Positions 1-6,470 of a stretch of 10,980 nucleotides of DNA are shown piece after piece (the first letter of the stretch is position 1; each line of letters opens with the position of its first letter). Under the pieces are notes generated by a model. It was not told where the DNA came from and did no database searches. It saw nothing but the letters and a program-made list of their open reading frames with translations. The translations under genes and the position numbers were made by a program. The DNA is from 2-02-FULL-55-14 sp964581115 (lineage in GTDB: Bacteria > Bacteroidota > Ignavibacteria > UBA10030), in assembly GCA_964581115.1 (NCBI GenBank), contig CAZOMY010000056.1, positions 1 to 10,980 of the forward strand, in the 5' to 3' direction.

Positions 1-9
1 CCTACTCTC

Positions 10-57
10 TACAACCTCAGCCTGACAGGACCTGATGATACGTGCTTACTGCTTACT
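10..57 (-). repeat. Copy of ~50-nt AGTAAGCAGTA repeat at the amidohydrolase 3' end
   Basis: On the minus strand this stretch reads AGTAAGCAGTA, then GCA-GTA, then CAGGTCC and TCAGGC-GAG. The same blocks occur in the same order in the two tandem copies at 10798-10922, which lie in the opposite orientation. The amidohydrolase stop codon TAA (46-48) lies inside the AGTAAGCAGTAA block, so the last residues S-K-Q and the stop are repeat-derived. Seen directly; function unknown. Confidence 0.65.
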
Positions 58-1353
58 GATAGTGTCCTTTACCAGTACACCTTCTTTCATCACGAACGAT
101 ACGCGCTCGAGCGCACTGATATCCTTCAGCGGATCTTCTTTCACCGCCACGATGTCGGCCGTGGCGCCCGTAGAGATCTCGCCAAGCGTGCCCGACTGCC
201 CGAGCAGTTCCGCCGCCACGGTCGTGGCTGACTTGATAGCCTGCATCGGCGTCATGCCCCACTTTACCATGTAGCTGAATTCCTTCGCCTGGTTCTCGGT
301 CCAGGCAAACCCGCCCGCGTCGGTGCCGAACGCGATCTTCACGCCCGCCTTGAGCGCCTTGTTGAAGACCTTGGGCAGTTCCTCGAGCATCTGTTTGTTG
401 ATGGGATTACCCGCCTGCGCCCGTCCCTCGGCGACGTAGACCGCCACGTAGATCGTCGGGCACCAGTAGATCCCCTTCAGGACCATCACGCGGATGCACT
501 CGTCGTCGAGGGCGAAACCGTGTTCGATGGTGGATGCCCCGGCTTCGATGGCATAGAGGACACCGTCGCGCGTGACCGCATGCGCCGCCATCTTCTTCTT
601 CAGCATGCGCGCCTGGTCTCCGATCGCGTTCAGCTCGTCCCTCGTGAAATTCTGAATGGAGCGGAAAGAGCCATCTTTTTCGCGCCAGTAAGACTGGTCG
701 GCATAGACCTTCACCCAATCGATGCCGTACGAGATCTGTTCGCGCGTGGCCTTTCGCGCTTCGTCTGCGCCGGTGATCTCCTGCACTCCCTTGGGCATGT
801 GCCGCTCCCAAGCGTATTCCTTGTTGCTCAGGCCGTAGCGCCCGGTGGCGTTCAGCGCAAGCCCGCCGACGAACAATCGCGGTCCTTCAATGACGCCGTT
901 CTGCACCGCCTTCTTCAGGTCTACGTCGGCGTAGCCGGCCCCTTCGGTCCCCAGATCGCGGAGGGTCGTGAAGCCGTTGTGCAGCGAGCGTTGCATCGCC
1001 TTCGCGGCGCGGAGCGTACGATACGGTATGGATTCCTTGAGGACCTGCAGGTCATAGTCTTCAGTGGTGATGTCTCCCTGCAGAAGAACGTGCGTGTGGG
1101 CATCGATGAGACCCGGAAGAACAGTTGAGCCCGAAAGGTCGATGACCGTTGCACCGTCGGGGATCGTCACGTTCGTTCCGACGGCGGTGATCTTCTTACC
1201 GTCGATGAGGATGACGGCGTTCTCGGCGGCCCTATCAGCTTTTCCGTCAATGAGACGCCCGCATTTGATAGCGGTGAGGTTCTGGGAGAAGGCGCCGGTC
1301 GCCAGAAGAAGGAGCAAAGAGATGGGAGTCAAGAGATAGGCAGAGGGCCGCAT
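46..1353 (-). CDS. Secreted metal-dependent amidohydrolase (imidazolonepropionase-like)
   Basis: A 435-residue protein of the amidohydrolase superfamily, the group containing imidazolonepropionases and Xaa-Pro dipeptidases. Residues 1-24 form a signal peptide (MRP, hydrophobic LLTPISLLLLL core, cut after AFSQ), so it probably acts in the periplasm or outside. The binuclear metal site is complete: HTH at 86-88, the lysine of VKVYAD (K215, usually carboxylated), H258 in AAHA, H278 in IEHG and D345 in FGTDAGG. The start at 1353 was chosen over an in-frame upstream ATG at 1431 because GGAGG lies at the right distance before it and the signal peptide starts there. It lies about 90 bases downstream of the esterase gene on the same strand, probably in one transcript. 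Its stop codon falls in a dispersed repeat. The family assignment is strong; the substrate (peptide, lactam or other amide) cannot be told from sequence. Confidence 0.9.
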   Translation of the reverse strand: MRPSAYLLTPISLLLLLATGAFSQNLTAIKCGRLIDGKADRAAENAVILIDGKKITAVGTNVTIPDGATVIDLSGSTVLPGLIDAHTHVLLQGDITTEDYDLQVLKESIPYRTLRAAKAMQRSLHNGFTTLRDLGTEGAGYADVDLKKAVQNGVIEGPRLFVGGLALNATGRYGLSNKEYAWERHMPKGVQEITGADEARKATREQISYGIDWVKVYADQSYWREKDGSFRSIQNFTRDELNAIGDQARMLKKKMAAHAVTRDGVLYAIEAGASTIEHGFALDDECIRVMVLKGIYWCPTIYVAVYVAEGRAQAGNPINKQMLEELPKVFNKALKAGVKIAFGTDAGGFAWTENQAKEFSYMVKWGMTPMQAIKSATTVAAELLGQSGTLGEISTGATADIVAVKEDPLKDISALERVSFVMKEGVLVKDTISKQ

Positions 1354-1443
1354 GAAAACCTCCAGGAATGATCCGTGGATCCAACCGGCATGGACTGCCA
1401 GCCGCTTTGTGATGGTCGATTCACTCATCACGATCCTCTTCGC

Positions 1444-3303
1444 TCAGTACCGCCAGCTCGTTATATCAGCGCCGGCCGGAGCGCTCTTCGCGATCCTCGC
1501 CAGGATCTTTGGAACGTACATCTGATTGTATCGAAGCCGTGAAAGAGCGTTAGGCAAGTTGTGGTCGCCGTTCCAGCAGTGTTCCGCCCGGTCGCCGTAG
1601 TCCACCTCCCCGTTGTAGAACGGATTCTTCGTCTGCTTAAGGAATTCTTCGAGCAGATAGACCGCGTTGTTGAGGTAGTAATTGTCCATGTCGCCGCAGT
1701 AGACGTGGATCTTTCCTTCCAGCTTCGGCCCCAGCGTCGTCCAATCCCGCTGAAGGATGTAGGAAAGGTCGTAGTTCTCCCTCCAATACCCCGCGACCTC
1801 CTTATTGATTGTCCCCGACACCTTGTCCCAGATCCTCACGGGATACCCATCCTGACCTACCGGGGAGTACACCGCCTCCCAGATGTCCCACTGCTGTCCT
1901 GAACGACTTTTCGTGCCGAGGGCGAGCTCGTAGTGGTTCGCCTCTTCAAGCATGGCACTCACTTCGCCCAGCCAGTTGCGCGTGGCGGGGCGGGGTGTCT
2001 TCTTCCATTGGCTTTCGGCGTAGTAAGCGTTGGAATGCTGGTAGATATTGACAAGCGTGTAAGCGCGGAAGTCGACCGGGTCGGGGCAGGCGACAAAACA
2101 GCCGTTGAATTCGTCGGGATAGAACACCTGCACCGCGAGCGCTTCCCAGCCCCCTGTGGAGCCGCCGTACGTGAAGCGGGCCCAACCCTGGCCGATGCCC
2201 CGGAACCGCTTTTCGACCTCGGGGATCAATTCGTACATGATCGCGTCGCCGTACGGACCCAGGTTCTGCGAGTTGACGGCGTACGAATCGTCGTAATATG
2301 GGTTGGCGTGCTGGATCTCGATGATGATGAAGCGCGGGAAGTCGGGCCCCGTCCATTCTTGGTAGAACTTGTAGGCGTATTCTTGCTGGATGCGGTTGTA
2401 GCCGTGGATCTTGAAGCGCTCGCTGTAGTCGGGCTTCAGGTCGGGGTCGGGGGGCGTTTCGCGGAAGCCGCCGAAGGTGTAGGGGAAGTGGCCGTGGAAG
2501 ACCATCAGCGGGTAGCGGGAATCGGGATGCGTGTCCCAACCCTGCGGCAGCAGTACGTTGGCTCCCAGGTAGAAGTCGCGTCCCCAGAACTTGGACAGCT
2601 TCTCACTTCGGATGCGTATGTGCTTGATGTACTTTGTGTCGACCGGAGGCGGGATCGGAGGGATCTCGGTATCGAGCATGAGCGACACGGGCTCTTTCGC
2701 CTTCGGGTCGAAGTCGATCCAAGCGGGTTTGGAGAGCAGATTCCCGGGCGCGCGGTTCCACTGCTGGCCTTCCCCGCGGTCCATGGGAAGCTTCACCGTG
2801 TGTCCGTCGGACCGCTTGAATGTCTCGTACTTGTGCAGCAGCGCCTGGACGCGGTAGCGCCCAGCGGGCACCCGACCCAGATCGCGGATCGGATAGCCAT
2901 ATGCGGGACCATGGGCTGACCCTGGTTCCGATGAGATCGGCGAGTGCCGAGTGTCGATTGTCGATTTTCGTGCCGTGCGCAGTCTGTTCCCGCTTTCCGA
3001 TTGTCCATTGACGATTCTCCACTCACCCTCAAGAGATCTCTTCTGTCCCTTTTCCCATCCCAGAACATCTACTCCGAACACCAGTTGTGTCTTAAGTCCT
3101 TCGCTGATCTGGAACCGCGGCTCGGCCGTGGAGTCGGTGGAGAGCATCACCAGCAGGCGACCGTCGAACGCCTGCGTGTGCAGGGAGGGTGCGATGGAGA
3201 CGGAGAATGACTGTGGGAACACCGGTACCACGATGAGGCACAGGATGAGGATAAAGGATGGAGGATAAAGGAGGAAGGAGGGGGACAATGACACGCGGCG
3301 CAT
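1444..3303 (-). CDS. Secreted alpha/beta-hydrolase, putative esterase, with in-frame repeat insert
   Basis: A 619-residue exported hydrolase resembling the putative-esterase (PF00756-type) alpha/beta-hydrolases. A hydrophobic signal segment at residues 9-30 ends V-F-P-Q. A beta-rich N-terminal region (about 35-215) contains LLHKYETFKRSDGHTVKLPM. The catalytic part follows from about 225. The nucleophile elbow is YGGSTGG with S382. Likely acid and base are D538 or D540 (YCGDMDN) and H581 (GDHNLPN). The start at 3303 is supported by AGGAG six bases upstream; the longer ORF to 3390 has no such site and would bury the signal peptide. Odd point: residues about 92-126 (EGEWRIVNGQ to RHSPISSE) look like translated intergenic repeat DNA placed just before AYGYPIRDL, without breaking the frame. 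The catalytic residues are intact, so the protein may still work. Substrate unknown. Confidence 0.85.
   Translation of the reverse strand: MRRVSLSPSFLLYPPSFILILCLIVVPVFPQSFSVSIAPSLHTQAFDGRLLVMLSTDSTAEPRFQISEGLKTQLVFGVDVLGWEKGQKRSLEGEWRIVNGQSESGNRLRTARKSTIDTRHSPISSEPGSAHGPAYGYPIRDLGRVPAGRYRVQALLHKYETFKRSDGHTVKLPMDRGEGQQWNRAPGNLLSKPAWIDFDPKAKEPVSLMLDTEIPPIPPPVDTKYIKHIRIRSEKLSKFWGRDFYLGANVLLPQGWDTHPDSRYPLMVFHGHFPYTFGGFRETPPDPDLKPDYSERFKIHGYNRIQQEYAYKFYQEWTGPDFPRFIIIEIQHANPYYDDSYAVNSQNLGPYGDAIMYELIPEVEKRFRGIGQGWARFTYGGSTGGWEALAVQVFYPDEFNGCFVACPDPVDFRAYTLVNIYQHSNAYYAESQWKKTPRPATRNWLGEVSAMLEEANHYELALGTKSRSGQQWDIWEAVYSPVGQDGYPVRIWDKVSGTINKEVAGYWRENYDLSYILQRDWTTLGPKLEGKIHVYCGDMDNYYLNNAVYLLEEFLKQTKNPFYNGEVDYGDRAEHCWNGDHNLPNALSRLRYNQMYVPKILARIAKSAPAGADITSWRY
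2925..3030 (-). repeat. Short-period repeat insert inside the esterase gene
   Basis: On the minus strand this reads as imperfect repeats of about eight bases built from AATCGACA, AATGGACA, CACTCGGCACTCG and AATCGTCA. It translates to W-R-I-V-N-G-Q, then S-T-I-D-T-R-H-S-P-I-S. That is typical of translated dispersed low-complexity intergenic repeats and unlike the composition of the surrounding enzyme. The length keeps the reading frame open. The edges are approximate. Confidence 0.6.
3244..3283 (-). repeat. 14-bp-period TTTATCCTC repeat coding for the esterase signal peptide
   Basis: GGATAAAGGA (plus strand) occurs at 3249-3258 and again at 3263-3272, a period of 14, within a purine-only run. 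Read on the minus strand it encodes S-F-L-L-Y-P-P-S-F-I-L-I-L, the hydrophobic core of the esterase signal peptide. Confidence 0.55.
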
Positions 3304-3481
3304 GGGAGGCTCCTGATCGATAAGGTTCCAAAGGAATGTCGGATTTTGGATCGCCAATTGCCACGATGTGGCCACGCCTCTGCCATTCAACGCCTGAGAT
3401 GGAGGTCCGGGTGCTGAGGCGAGTCAGGAGGGATGGAGTGGGGTGGAAAGTCGACGCGTCGCGGAAAGAGCATGACACCGA

Positions 3482-3615
3482 GGTCCACAGAGTTCACACA
3501 GACCTGCCTGCCGGTCCAACGCACCCGGCACGGCAGGCAGGGGTCCACAGAGCAAAGAGGAAGCGATCAGATCTCTCTGTGGAACTCTTTCTTTCGCTGT
3601 AGGACTCTGTGTTCC
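3482..3615. repeat. CACAGAG dyad element with nested CCTGCCTGCCG palindrome
   Basis: The left arm has several CACAGAG or CACACAGA units and the right arm has their complement (CTCTGTGG, CTCTGTGT), giving an imperfect dyad. GGTCCACAGAG occurs twice in direct orientation (3482-3492 and 3542-3552). Between them sits a perfect 11-bp inverted repeat, CCTGCCTGCCG at 3503-3513 and CGGCAGGCAGG at 3531-3541, with a 17-base loop. It looks like one element inserted in another. No credible gene covers it. Confidence 0.65.
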
Positions 3616-3863
3616 GCTTTTCTTCAGTGGGGGAGGAGGATGTCTTCGACGACCATTGCGGAGACTGCGGTGATGACTATGGAGATCAAGAGAGATTACG
3701 AATTGCGGAATATCGGAGGTATGAACTCCCCGACCAATACTTTCGTGAGCAGAGTGAAGCGCGACGAAGCCGGCCCATTGGTCGTGGATCTCCCGTGAAG
3801 TCGGCGGGGAATGTGTTGAATGTGGATCGAATTGAGTCAGACAGCCGTTGCCATTGATCCCTC
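3616..3863. other. Gene-free stretch with an imperfect inverted repeat
   Basis: No ORF here looks like a protein. A phrase-like segment near 3692-3719 (AGATTACGAATTGCGGAATATCGG) resembles other short-period intergenic repeats. Imperfect inverted arms at 3727-3734 (TCCCCGAC, continuing to TTTCGTGAG) and 3790-3810 (CTCCCGTGAA, then GTCGGCGGGGA) could fold into a long hairpin. It lies just downstream of the HNH gene stop (3864) and could end its transcript, but there is no clear T-run. Confidence 0.4.
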
Positions 3864-4823
3864 CTACGAGGCATTCCGGAATAGCTGAAAGCGATGTTCA
3901 AGCAACTCTGGATCTGGTCGAAGTGCAACCTTTAATGGCACCAAGATCTTACTACCCTCAAGCTGCTGTAAACCGTGGAAAAGCATTGGTCCGTCTGATT
4001 CTTCCAGGATATCGCGCCGCACACGTATTAGGTAGTCAGGCGTCACTCCTAAGATAAGACGATCGAAGGCGGCATGATGGATCTTGCAAAGTGAAAGACC
4101 ATTCTTGACGCGTGGATGCCCCTCAGGGTCAGCGTCCGGGACGATGTGTGCTGCATCGAGAAGCTCTTGGTGACGCAGCCGACAAAAGGCACATGAGTTT
4201 CTGTACGCCTCGAGTACCCGCATTCTGAATCCCTGTTGATGAAGCCGGCGCCGGACTTCTTGCGTTTTGTATACCCTTCGGGCGAAACTATTGTCATCGT
4301 TACGCAATTCTTGTTGCGGTTCCTCGCCAGGTTGCAGCTTAATCGTGGCTACATCATCTACCGCAATCGTGAAGGTTAGATTCCTTCGATCATCATCGAC
4401 AATGTAAACGGGCCAAGCCGCCAGGTATTTACCTTTCAATACGCCATGGAAGTAGATGAGGGGGATACGCTGCTTCCAAGCTGTTCGTAGGCCCACGTTT
4501 TCAGGATGTGCCCAGTCTGTCCCTCGATACCTATATCTGAGGAGTCCATCTTTGCCGAAAGAGTCATTGTACGGTCCTGCGAATGCAGTCCTGATGGAAA
4601 GAGGTGTCTCCATCATCGCAGGTCTGAAAATCCCCTGCATCGAAACGAGTGAGACTTTATGGCCTGAGATCTGAAATCCCTTTTGGAGGAGTCGGTAGTC
4701 AAGCACCTCTCCATGAATGGCGATTTGGCGCTCCAGCCACCGAAATGCGCCCATCCGAATGGCGCTGTCGACAGGTAAATTAGACATTGTTATTGCGTCG
4801 AGGTCACTCAAACGAGGATCCAA
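3864..4823 (-). CDS. HNH endonuclease with N-terminal putative modified-base-reader domain
   Basis: A 319-residue protein. The C-terminal HNH domain (HNH_2-like, about residues 198-270) is complete: C211-x2-C214 (CAFC), H226 in AAHIVPD, N241 in KNGLSLC, C246 and the H249-H250 pair. The N-terminal part (about 20-165: GIFRPAMMETPLSI, GPYNDSFGKDGLLRYRYRG, IPLIYFHGVLKGKYLAAWPV) resembles the domain found before HNH in predicted restriction enzymes, probably PUA/SRA-like; that assignment is from memory of the family. If correct, it would cleave DNA carrying modified bases, a type IV-like defence, and no methyltransferase gene lies beside it. The start is uncertain: TTG at 4823 has AAAGG nine bases upstream and a stop codon just before it, while ATG at 4787 (307 residues) lacks a clear ribosome site. 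All catalytic residues are present. Confidence 0.8.
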   Translation of the reverse strand: MDPRLSDLDAITMSNLPVDSAIRMGAFRWLERQIAIHGEVLDYRLLQKGFQISGHKVSLVSMQGIFRPAMMETPLSIRTAFAGPYNDSFGKDGLLRYRYRGTDWAHPENVGLRTAWKQRIPLIYFHGVLKGKYLAAWPVYIVDDDRRNLTFTIAVDDVATIKLQPGEEPQQELRNDDNSFARRVYKTQEVRRRLHQQGFRMRVLEAYRNSCAFCRLRHQELLDAAHIVPDADPEGHPRVKNGLSLCKIHHAAFDRLILGVTPDYLIRVRRDILEESDGPMLFHGLQQLEGSKILVPLKVALRPDPELLEHRFQLFRNAS

Positions 4824-5347
4824 CTATGAATACCTTTACCGGCGCATTCATGCATCAGCAACGAGGAAGGCATTCTCTAGGCTAATAGATGAGGTATGCA
4901 CAAGATAACTGCGTGAGCAATGCGGCTCATTCGGAACACACTTGACCCATACACCAACGACACCTACGAGTCCTCTTAGTCCGCCCGAATTCGGCGGGAA
5001 ACAACAAGGAGCAAGCCACAAGAACGAAGGGAAACGCAACTCGTCAGAAGAGCCCCTGCCCCTATTCGGCGAGTTTTCAACAGGCGCCTGAGAGCACACT
5101 CTCACCCCTCCGCAATCTTCTCCCCGTTGCACCCAAAATTCACCGCGATCTCGACCGCCTGACAGGGGACTGAGAGTCGCGATCACCTCAGCCCGTACCT
5201 GTCTCGCTCGCATTCGGAGTTCCACCTGATCCCACAGTTGCATTAACCCTAATCTTCTGCTTGAGTCTTCAATGAGCATAGTACTATCTTGGAAAGAAAA
5301 AGGGAGGCCGAGAACGAGCATAATCCGAAATCGTTTCTCGTTGGACC
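4824..5347. other. Intergenic stretch holding repeat copy A; no convincing gene
   Basis: The only long ORF (minus, 4848-5321) runs straight through the repeat copy at 4982-5129 and has a proline/glycine/cysteine-rich C-terminal half, so it is probably not a gene. Its first ~55 residues (LIEDSSRRLGLMQLWDQVEL, then RARQVRAEV) look more protein-like and could be a remnant; I do not recognise them. Just before the ORF6N gene, CGAGAACG (5313-5320) and CGTTTCTCG (5333-5341) form a bulged inverted repeat that may be an operator or hairpin. Confidence 0.35.
4982..5129 (+). repeat. ~147-bp repeat, copy A (upstream of ORF6N gene)
   Basis: It aligns end to end with 6008-6152. Shared blocks are GCAAGCCACAAGAAC, ACTCGTCAGAA, CCCCTATTCGGCGAGTT, GGCGCCTG-GAGCAC and CTTCTC-CCGTTG, with scattered substitutions (roughly 80% identity by eye). 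It has the same orientation as the downstream copy, so the two directly flank the ORF6N gene. Confidence 0.75.
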
Positions 5348-5918
5348 ATGATTATTAATAACCGAAAGAAGAAGTCAAAAACCCTCCACATTGATTCTAC
5401 GATCTACGTTGTTCGAGACCGGCGCGTCATTCTCGATTCCGATCTCGCACAGATCTACGGAGTTCCAACTTTCAGGCTCAATGAGGCGGTCAAGCGCAAT
5501 CGGGACCGATTTCCGGACGACTTTCTCTTTCAACTGACCGAGCAGGAGCGTGAGGTTTTGACATCGCATTCTGCGATATCAAACCGGGGCCGCGCAGGCA
5601 GACGAACGATGCCATACGCTTTCACCGAACACGGTGCGGTCATGGCGGCAAATCTCCTGAAGAGCGATCGCGCCGTCCAAATGAGCATCTTTGTTGTTCG
5701 GCACCTTCATCAAGATGCGAGAAACGCTCAGCGCGAGCAGAACCTTTACCGACAAGCTGGTCGAACTGGAGATGAAGATCACAGGCCGGCTCGATGTGCA
5801 TGAGAAGGCCTTCGTTCATCTCCTCGGGGAGATCAGGAAATTGATGCAGCCTCCTTCACTCCCAGAACCTAAGCGCAAGCCCATCGGCTTCAGAAGGCAA
5901 GATGCGTGGCGGCCGACG

Positions 5919-6007
5919 TCTCGGCGCTTCAGCCGACAAGATCTGCCTCAGAAGAGGCCAGCGCTGTTGGGAGAGTCCTCCACGGGCATCTGTGAGCACT
6001 CCCATTC
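5919..6007 (+). repeat. Partial, diverged unit of the 147-bp repeat (B1)
   Basis: GACAAGAT, TCAGAAGAGGCC, GG-GAGT, GGGC-TCTG and GAGCACTCCCATTC follow the same order as the next unit at 6008-6152, at lower identity. In the ORF6N downstream frame the two units read QKRPALLGESSTGICEHSHS and QKSPPLFGELSVGACEHSHS, showing a tandem arrangement. Confidence 0.6.
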
Positions 6008-6152
6008 CGCCCGGCTTCGACGGGAAAACGACAAGATGCAAGCCACAAGAACCAAGCGAAACGACACTCGTCAGAAAAGCCCGCCCCTATTCGGCGAGTT
6101 ATCAGTGGGCGCCTGCGAGCACTCCCATTCTTCGGCGATCTTCTCGCCGTTG
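6008..6152 (+). repeat. ~147-bp repeat, copy B2 (downstream of ORF6N gene)
   Basis: Full-length match to 4982-5129 in direct orientation, and tandem with the partial unit B1. It carries the end of the readthrough frame of the broken ORF6N gene. Confidence 0.75.
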
Positions 6153-6178
6153 AATCGAAAAAGATGTATCAACGCAAT

Positions 6179-6237
6179 CTCCGGGCCGCCCGGAGTCAGA
6201 TGAACCACGCAGAAAACTTGTTTGTCGCTGCGCGACA
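6179..6237. repeat. Two short perfect inverted repeats at the SnoaL break
   Basis: CTCCGGGC-C-GCCCGGAG (6179-6195) is an 8-bp inverted repeat around one base. TGTCGC-TGC-GCGACA (6223-6237) is a 6-bp stem with a 3-base loop. Both lie where the SnoaL-like reading frame loses family resemblance, and could be recombination junctions or hairpins. Role inferred only. Confidence 0.4.
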
Positions 6238-6429
6238 GTTGTTGTGGGCCTCGGGCTCGGGAAACTGCGCGTGATTCTCCTCCATGCCCTTCATCAATGA
6301 GGCCCGGTCGCCGGCGAAGTACGGATTGTGATGCACGAAGTCGGGATGGACGTACTTGGTATACGCCTCTTGAACGTGACCCGTGGAGGCCAGCTTGAGG
6401 AAGTCGAGGGCAAAGGCTTTGCGGTGCAT
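6196..6429 (-). pseudogene. Truncated SnoaL-like / NTF2-fold protein
   Basis: A 77-residue frame. Residues 1-60 (MHRKAFALDFLKLASTGHVQ, AYTKYVHPDFVHHNPYFAGD, LMKGMEENHAQFPEP) match the N-terminal half of SnoaL-like polyketide-cyclase/ester-cyclase proteins, which normally run to about 120-150 residues. The rest (EAHNNCRAATNKFSAWFI) is unlike the family, and the second half of the fold, including the C-terminal strands, is missing. The break falls near 6245, next to two short palindromes and close to the repeat cluster, so the 3' half was probably lost by a rearrangement. I found no matching C-terminal piece on the far side of the repeats (4824-4980). No good Shine-Dalgarno precedes the ATG. 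Probably a non-functional remnant. Confidence 0.7.
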
Positions 6430-6470
6430 GGGGGAGAGTAGGAAGTAGAAAGCCGTCAGTCGTCAGATAT

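Larger units (their letters stand above)
5348..6203 (+). pseudogene. ORF6N-domain (KilA-N/Bro-N-like) DNA-binding protein, frameshifted
   Basis: The first frame (5348-5803) gives a typical ORF6N domain: IYVVRDRRVILDSDLAQIYG, then RLNEAVKRNRDRFPDDFLFQL and YAFTEHGAVMAANLL. The domain is common in phage and mobile-element proteins and in chromosomal accessory regions, and probably binds DNA. After R118 (IFVVR) the frame is lost. The next frame, from 5703, continues the expected sequence TFIKMRETLSASRTFTDKLVELEMKI and so on to KPIGFRR near 5900. Removing one C at about 5702 restores a continuous protein. The normal end of such proteins (IGFRR plus a few residues) is followed here not by a stop but by about 100 residues encoded by the repeats at 5919-6152, ending at 6203. 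Two lesions suggest a decaying gene, though a sequencing error could explain the first. No strong ribosome site precedes the ATG. Confidence 0.8.

Noticed and set aside
1933..2919. Long plus-strand ORF (328 codons) opposite the esterase
   Set aside because: It is the antisense shadow of a gene with clear catalytic motifs; its composition is valine/arginine/glycine-rich with no recognisable domain.
4848..5321. Minus-strand ORF of 157 codons upstream of the HNH gene
   Set aside because: Its C-terminal two thirds is repeat copy A read in one frame. The first ~55 residues may be a remnant but cannot be assigned.
4982..6152. CRISPR-like array
   Set aside because: Repeat units are ~90-147 bp, diverged and few, with no regular spacers and no cas genes.
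6200..6245. Possible integron attC-like site beside the truncated SnoaL gene
   Set aside because: Short stems are present, but no matching RYYYAAC and GTTRRRY boxes could be found.
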